From contig JAJQCL010000150.1 of NCBI GenBank assembly GCA_021202715.1, positions 1-12,781 on the forward strand: DNA of 12,781 nt, read 5' to 3'. The stretch comes from Lachnospiraceae bacterium. GTDB lineage: Bacteria > Bacillota > Clostridia > Lachnospirales > Lachnospiraceae. Below are positions 11,543-12,781 of this stretch, piece by piece. Position 1 is the first letter of the stretch, and every line of letters begins with the position of its first letter. Both the position numbers and the translations under genes were made by a program. The notes below the pieces were generated by a model. That model did not search any database and had not been told where the DNA came from. It saw only the letters and a program-made list of their open reading frames with translations.

Positions 11543-12781
11543 ATGAGGACTATAAAAATTGAAACAAGCAATGAACGTATCATCCCCGCAAGTGGTCTTG
11601 CTGTGGTCGGAGCTATCCTTGGGAAAAGCGATTTTGTGAAGCGTTGCAATCGCATGGATGTTACTCCGAACAGATCTCAGCACCAGATAAAAAATGGTGA
11701 CATTCTCCTCACCTATATCGGACAGCTCTGTATGGGCAAACCTCAGTACGAGGCCGTTCATGATTTAGACGATTACAAGGAGTTTTACCAGTATTCCCTC
11801 GGCATCACCCGCGCCATTCCCTCGGAGGAGACACTTCGTCAAAGAATGGATGATATCGGGGATTCCATGCGTCAACCGATCCTGCAGGAAAATATGGAAA
11901 TGCTCCGCTCCAATGGAATCGTACCATCTAAACTGCCGAATGGGTTTGTACCGGTAGATATTGATGTTACCCCATTTGACAACTCCAAATCCCATAAGCA
12001 GGGAGTATCCCGCACTTATAAGGGCTATGATGGATATGCTCCTATTATGGCCTACATCGGAACGGAAGGTTTTCTCATTAATGCGGAACTCCGCGAGGGA
12101 AAACAGCATTGCCAGCGCAACACACCTGAATTTCTGCGAGAGACCATCCAGTTATGCCGTCAGATTACGTCAGAGCCTCTGCTGATTCGTTTGGATTCCG
12201 GTAACGATGCTGCCGAAAATATCGGAATTCTTCTTGAAGCAGGCTGTTACTTCATTATCAAGAGGAATCTCCGTAGGGAAAGTCCGGAAGCCCGGCTTGA
12301 AATGGCACAGGAGCATTCACAAAACGTTACCGTACCGCGCGAAGGAAAAAGGGTATATATCGGCAGCGACCGGAAGCCTGTAAATTATCAGACGGAAGAC
12401 GGTTTAAACAAAACTGTCACTGTTCGTGCCGGTTATGAGATCATCGAGCGTAACATCGACAAGCATGGTCAGTTTCTGATGCCACCTGATATTGAAGCAA
12501 ATACCTGGTGGACAAACACCGATTTGACCGACAAGGAAGTCATAGGGCTCTATCACGCCCATGGCGAGTGCGAGCAGTATCATAGCGAAATCAAGACGGA
12601 TATGGATGTAGAACGTCTTCCATTCGGCAAATTTGCAACGAACGCGCTGGTCATAGAACTCACCATTCTTGCTTACAACATTCTCCGAATGATCGGCCAG
12701 GAATCACTGGCGCGGCGAGGAACGCAATCAAGACATAAAGTTCGACGTCGGAGACTGCGTACGGTTATCAGTAACCTTGTT
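11543..12781 (+). CDS. IS1380-family transposase (3' end beyond the window)
   Basis: The frame is open for 413 codons from the ATG at 11543 to the right edge; the family is usually only slightly longer, so most of the protein is present. It is a DDE transposase: the first Asp lies in PVDIDVTPFDNSKSHK (Asp139 or Asp141), the second is Asp218 in LIRLDSGNDA, and the Glu is Glu344 in a Y337-x2-H340-x3-E344-x6-K351 block, a YREK-like signature with His in place of Arg. The tail is very basic (SRHKVRRRRLR). GAAGGAGA at 11526-11533 precedes the start by 9 bases. No stop or frameshift is present, so the gene looks intact and the element may be mobile. It catalyses cut and strand transfer at the element ends. 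Confidence 0.9.
   Translation, partial: MRTIKIETSNERIIPASGLAVVGAILGKSDFVKRCNRMDVTPNRSQHQIKNGDILLTYIGQLCMGKPQYEAVHDLDDYKEFYQYSLGITRAIPSEETLRQRMDDIGDSMRQPILQENMEMLRSNGIVPSKLPNGFVPVDIDVTPFDNSKSHKQGVSRTYKGYDGYAPIMAYIGTEGFLINAELREGKQHCQRNTPEFLRETIQLCRQITSEPLLIRLDSGNDAAENIGILLEAGCYFIIKRNLRRESPEARLEMAQEHSQNVTVPREGKRVYIGSDRKPVNYQTEDGLNKTVTVRAGYEIIERNIDKHGQFLMPPDIEANTWWTNTDLTDKEVIGLYHAHGECEQYHSEIKTDMDVERLPFGKFATNALVIELTILAYNILRMIGQESLARRGTQSRHKVRRRRLRTVISNLV

Larger units (their letters stand above)
11466..12781 (+). mobile_element. IS1380-family insertion sequence, left part (continues past the window)
   Basis: The element is identified from its transposase. The left boundary is uncertain: the terminal inverted repeat and target duplication cannot be defined because the right end lies outside the window, so the start given is the palindrome ahead of the promoter. 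The part seen has no disruption. Confidence 0.7.

Noticed and set aside
1..12781. CRISPR arrays, tRNA and rRNA genes
   Set aside because: No regularly spaced repeats and no tRNA or rRNA-like conserved segments were seen on either strand.

Overview
The window looks like a piece of a Gram-positive anaerobe genome, most likely a clostridial (Lachnospiraceae-type) Firmicute. This is inferred from the strong AAGGAG-type ribosome binding sites, an archaeal-type (PurO-like) IMP cyclohydrolase, Hsp33, a VanZ-RDD membrane protein, a PedC-like thioredoxin and a cobalamin riboswitch. No taxonomic marker gene is present.

Region 1 (1-5283) is a compact seven-gene plus-strand operon of visibly lower GC than the block to its right. 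In order it encodes a two-helix membrane protein, a minimal site-2-protease-like (M50) metalloprotease, an 85-residue single-span peptide with a cationic, Trp-containing tail bracketed by two Cys, a membrane-anchored thioredoxin (CASC), a membrane-anchored protein with two thioredoxin-like domains (CRDC in the second), an ABC ATPase and a polytopic ABC permease. It ends in a stem-loop terminator. The set resembles a ribosomally made, disulfide-containing peptide system with its own protease, oxidoreductases and exporter. The layout recalls yydFGHIJ and skf of Bacillus subtilis but has no radical SAM enzyme. A 15-bp stem-loop lies just behind the 85-residue gene. This is the best candidate for an undescribed system here; the function is inferred.

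Region 2 (5299-6530, minus strand) holds a VanZ-RDD gene with its own promoter. It carries an apparent one-base deletion in a short T run that splits the reading frame near residue 32.

Region 3 (about 6630-10745, plus strand, GC-rich) is housekeeping in character: a PurO-like IMP cyclohydrolase behind a good extended -10 promoter, a class I methyltransferase, Hsp33 (hslO) and a class I/II PLP aminotransferase, closed by a strong, probably bidirectional terminator.

Region 4 (10745-11465) contains no credible protein gene but much RNA structure. On the minus strand there is a promoter, a cobalamin riboswitch aptamer and an intrinsic terminator in correct order, with no gene behind them. This is an orphan B12 riboswitch aimed at the 3' end of the convergent aminotransferase gene.

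Region 5 (about 11466 to the right edge) is the left part of an IS1380-family insertion sequence. Its transposase gene is open and intact up to the window end, and its promoter overlaps a perfect 9-bp-arm palindrome.
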